A DNA stretch of 64,000 nt. Origin: UBA5336 sp039818165 (GTDB taxonomy: Bacteria > Pseudomonadota > Alphaproteobacteria > Caulobacterales > Hyphomonadaceae). The DNA is taken from the NCBI GenBank assembly GCA_039818165.1, contig JBCBUL010000008.1:1-64000 (forward strand), given 5' to 3'. Each line of letters opens with the position of its first letter. Positions within the stretch are counted from its first letter, which is position 1. The notes under the pieces are model-generated. The model was given only the letters and a program-made list of their open reading frames with translations. It searched no databases and had not been told where the DNA came from. Positions 62,042 through 64,000 of this stretch are shown here, one piece after another. Position numbers and translations under genes: made by a program.

Positions 62042-62404
62042 TCAGCCCTCCCCTTCGCTTGCGGTTTCAGGCTTTTGCCGCCCGATAATCGGCTCCAACC
62101 CTGCCACGTGGGCCGCATTGGCGATTGCGTGGCTCGCGGTTGGGCTCGTCAGAAAAAGGAAGACCCAGATTGCGGCGAGTTTTGCAAGCACCAACCAATG
62201 GGGGGCAAGGAACGCCATGCCAATCAACAGGAAGGTCGCGCCTGCTGTATCGGTCACGCTGGCTGCATGTAGACGCGTGTAGAAATCGGGGAACCTGAGC
62301 ACACCGACGGTCCCAACCAGCGTGAGAAGCGCGCCCAACACGCAGAAAGATGCGCCGATATAGGGGCGCGATACCGCCCAGAATTCGAGGAGTGTTTCCA
62401 CCAT
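62042..62404 (-). CDS. mnhG: MnhG/MrpG antiporter subunit
   Basis: A 120-residue MnhG: FCVLGALLTLVGTVGVLRFPDFYTRLHAASVTDTAG (about residues 19-54) is the family signature. Start ATG 62402-62404; the longer frame upstream lies in mnhF. Confidence 0.94.
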   Translation of the reverse strand: MVETLLEFWAVSRPYIGASFCVLGALLTLVGTVGVLRFPDFYTRLHAASVTDTAGATFLLIGMAFLAPHWLVLAKLAAIWVFLFLTSPTASHAIANAAHVAGLEPIIGRQKPETASEGEG

Positions 62405-62408
62405 CTGT

Positions 62409-62714
62409 CTAACTCCCCTCCCCGGCACGCGGTGAACGCCGCGCCAAGGATACCTGGAAGGAGCGGTAGCGGAAGAATTTGAGGATCGCGATCGTCGCGA
62501 CAAAGTTGATCAGCGCATAGGTCAGCGCGATGTCCAGGAAATCCGGGCGCCCCATGACAAACCCCAGCAGGCCAAGAAGCACGACGGTTTTCGTACCGAA
62601 AGAGTTCACGGCGAGCACGCGGTCGTAGAGCGTCGGCCCAAGGAGCGCACGGATCAAAAGAAGGACAAGTCCAAACAGGAGCGCAATGGTTGCAGCAGCG
62701 AGCATGAGGGTCAT
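62409..62714 (-). CDS. mnhF: MnhF/MrpF antiporter subunit
   Basis: A 101-residue three-helix protein: LVLLLIRALLGPTLYDRVLAVNSFGTKTV then LALTYALINFVATIAILKFF. Overlaps the mnhE stop by 4 bases and ends in TAG 4 bases before mnhG. Confidence 0.94.
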   Translation of the reverse strand: MTLMLAAATIALLFGLVLLLIRALLGPTLYDRVLAVNSFGTKTVVLLGLLGFVMGRPDFLDIALTYALINFVATIAILKFFRYRSFQVSLARRSPRAGEGS

Positions 62715-63193
62715 TTGCGCACTCCGTCCACAGTCGCAGCGCTGCGCCGGTCCATCTCGTCAAAGGCTCCCGGCTCCGCATCTTCTTCGTACAACGCATG
62801 AACCAGTAGTTTGTCGCCATCGACGGAGAGCGTCACCGTCCCGGGCGTCAGCGTGATCGAATTGGCGAAAGTGGTCTTGGCGAGATCGGACATGCATGTC
62901 GTTTTCACTTTGACCAAGGCAGGATTGATGTCGATGTCCGCCTTCAAACAGGCTTGGATTACACGCCAGTTCGCCTTCAGAATTTCAATGAAGAGCCATA
63001 CCCAATAGAATCCGAACTGAAAGATCCGTCCGTAGGGGGAGCTTTCACGGTTCACGATATCGAGCCGGACCGCGAGAATCATCGTCACAACGATTGACGC
63101 GGCACCCAGGCTCAGGATGAGGGGCTTGTTCAAGCCGGACATCGCATACCAAAAGGCAATGACGGCCAGGAGAAGTCCTGCGAAATAGCGCAC
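62711..63193 (-). CDS. mnhE: MnhE/MrpE antiporter subunit
   Basis: A 160-residue MnhE: N-terminal membrane helices and FQFGFYWVWLFIEILKANWRVIQACL, TFANSITLTPGTVTLSVDGDKLLVHAL, typical of the family. First gene of the antiporter operon; start GTG 63191-63193. Confidence 0.92.
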   Translation of the reverse strand: MRYFAGLLLAVIAFWYAMSGLNKPLILSLGAASIVVTMILAVRLDIVNRESSPYGRIFQFGFYWVWLFIEILKANWRVIQACLKADIDINPALVKVKTTCMSDLAKTTFANSITLTPGTVTLSVDGDKLLVHALYEEDAEPGAFDEMDRRSAATVDGVRK

Positions 63194-63204
63194 GTTGTTG
63201 GAAG

Positions 63205-63238
63205 CTCCGCGTCAGCCCTGACTGATAACTTCGCGGAG
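63205..63238. repeat. inverted repeat upstream of mnhE
   Basis: CTCCGCG (63205-63211) and CGCGGAG (63232-63238) with a 20-base spacer containing a smaller TCAG/CTGA stem. It lies 12-45 bases above the mnhE start; a possible operator or leader structure. Confidence 0.35.
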
Positions 63239-63334
63239 ACCTAAATGTCAGAATCGAGTTTGACCAGTCCCGGCGCGACGAATTTTCACTCATCGCCTTT
63301 CTGCGGGCTCAGCCCGGACTGCGCGTGAACGCCG

Positions 63335-64000
63335 TTAGCGCCCAAACAACAGGTCGGCCGTTTTCCTGGCTGCGGAGAAGCCGCCTTCTTCAGGCACATC
63401 CTCGTCATCGACGACGCCCGATCGCGGTGAATAGGCCGAGGACAATGACCAGTTCCAATACCGCAGAACGGTTTGGGCCTTCGCAACCGTCAATAGCTGG
63501 TAGCAATGAACAACGCGCTGAAAGCGCGGGTCCATCTCCCCGTCTTCGGCTTTGCTGCGCCGCTTCAGCGCATTCCAAAGGAGTTTGAGGTAAGCGGGCT
63601 TCATGCCGGTCGCTTTGGCAAGAACAGCAAGCCCTTCCCCGCCATTGTCAGACAGGATTTTGGCAATCGTGATAGGCTTAACACCCGACAGATAGCCGAT
63701 TTCCTGGGCCATCTTGGCGTTCATGCCAGACTTGGCGGCAATCTCGACGGCGTGTTCGAGATTGACGAACTCGCTTTTCTCGATCGCGCCCCGATTGCGC
63801 TGGCGCCGTTCAATCAACTGCATTGCCTTGCGCGCGTACGGGTCCTGCCAGTTTTCCGCAGCCATCATCGGAAAAACATCGGCGCATGCCGCGATCAGGT
63901 CCATCCGGTCCGCGGCGTGGCGCTGGAGAATGGTTCGGCGCACTGGAGAAGGCGACCACCAGAACAGAACCATCGCATGGGCAGGCGTCAGCTCGGGCCG
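63335..64000 (-). CDS. DUF2336-like protein (N-terminus outside window)
   Basis: The frame is open to the right edge (residues before the internal Met read RPELTPAHAM), so the 5' end is missing. The visible 222 codons hold repeated helices like DUF2336/HEAT-type alphaproteobacterial proteins (LVNLEHAVEIAAKSG pattern, VKPITIAKILSDNGGEGLAVLAKATGMKPAYLKLLWNAL). Function unknown. A weak hairpin (CGGGC-TCA-GCCCG, 63304-63316) follows the stop. Confidence 0.7.
   Translation of the reverse strand, partial: RPELTPAHAMVLFWWSPSPVRRTILQRHAADRMDLIAACADVFPMMAAENWQDPYARKAMQLIERRQRNRGAIEKSEFVNLEHAVEIAAKSGMNAKMAQEIGYLSGVKPITIAKILSDNGGEGLAVLAKATGMKPAYLKLLWNALKRRSKAEDGEMDPRFQRVVHCYQLLTVAKAQTVLRYWNWSLSSAYSPRSGVVDDEDVPEEGGFSAARKTADLLFGR

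Noticed and set aside
1..64000. CRISPR arrays, insertion sequences or rRNA genes
   Set aside because: No regularly spaced direct repeats, transposase ORF with terminal repeats, or rRNA sequence was seen.

Overview
The window looks like chromosomal DNA of an alphaproteobacterium. Evidence: a GTA-type HK97-like head/baseplate cluster, a CcmI-CcmE-CcmF-CcmH cluster next to HtrA, two-component genes and glnE, a MucR/Ros regulator, DUF6456 and DnaA-domain-IV-like small regulators, a GTA-type tape of DUF2163/DUF2460 genes, and GC-rich codon use with many ATGA gene overlaps. A member of the Caulobacterales/Hyphomonadaceae-Maricaulaceae-like groups is my best guess; this is inference from gene content only.

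Layout. 0-7 kb: the tail of an AT-richer unknown gene, then an acyl-CoA dehydrogenase, a UPF0145 protein, a zincin-type metallopeptidase, an amidase, a GFA-type zinc protein, and an ECF sigma / putative anti-sigma / Spy-like sensor operon with an EF-hand protein upstream. 6.8-21.4 kb (all minus strand): glnE, a two-component pair, an HtrA protease, an alpha/beta hydrolase-OsmC fusion, ccmH-ccmF-ccmE-ccmI translationally chained to a second two-component pair with a PepSY protein, and a J-domain chaperone. 21.5-34.0 kb: a degenerate or minimalised gene transfer agent (GTA) cluster with terminase, portal, small membrane protein, prohead protease, major capsid, a 67-aa protein, head-tail connector, DUF3168, DUF2460, DUF2163, NlpC/P60 and host-specificity genes. 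The major tail, tail-assembly and tape-measure genes usually found in the middle are absent, and a ParA ATPase plus a small partner sit on the opposite strand between terminase and portal. 34-48.8 kb: methylmalonate-semialdehyde dehydrogenase, a zinc-type dehydrogenase, tRNA-Thr(TGT), a DUF418 membrane protein, metG, plsY, dprA, lptD, surA, pdxA and rsmA. 48.7-55 kb: small conserved proteins, a membrane histidine kinase, a secreted cysteine-containing protein, sufE, and a group of regulators (DUF6456, DnaA-like HTH, PAS, MucR). 55-63.2 kb: an Mrp-type cation/proton antiporter operon with three D-like subunits. The right edge cuts a DUF2336-like gene.

Most unusual point: the GTA host-specificity gene is one uninterrupted 1,210-codon reading frame apart from three in-frame stops, at codons 317, 416 and 1136, and all three are TAG. 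There is no frameshift. TAG also ends at least a dozen ordinary genes here (including lptD and surA), so a genome-wide reassignment is unlikely. The choice is between point-mutational decay and conditional amber readthrough.
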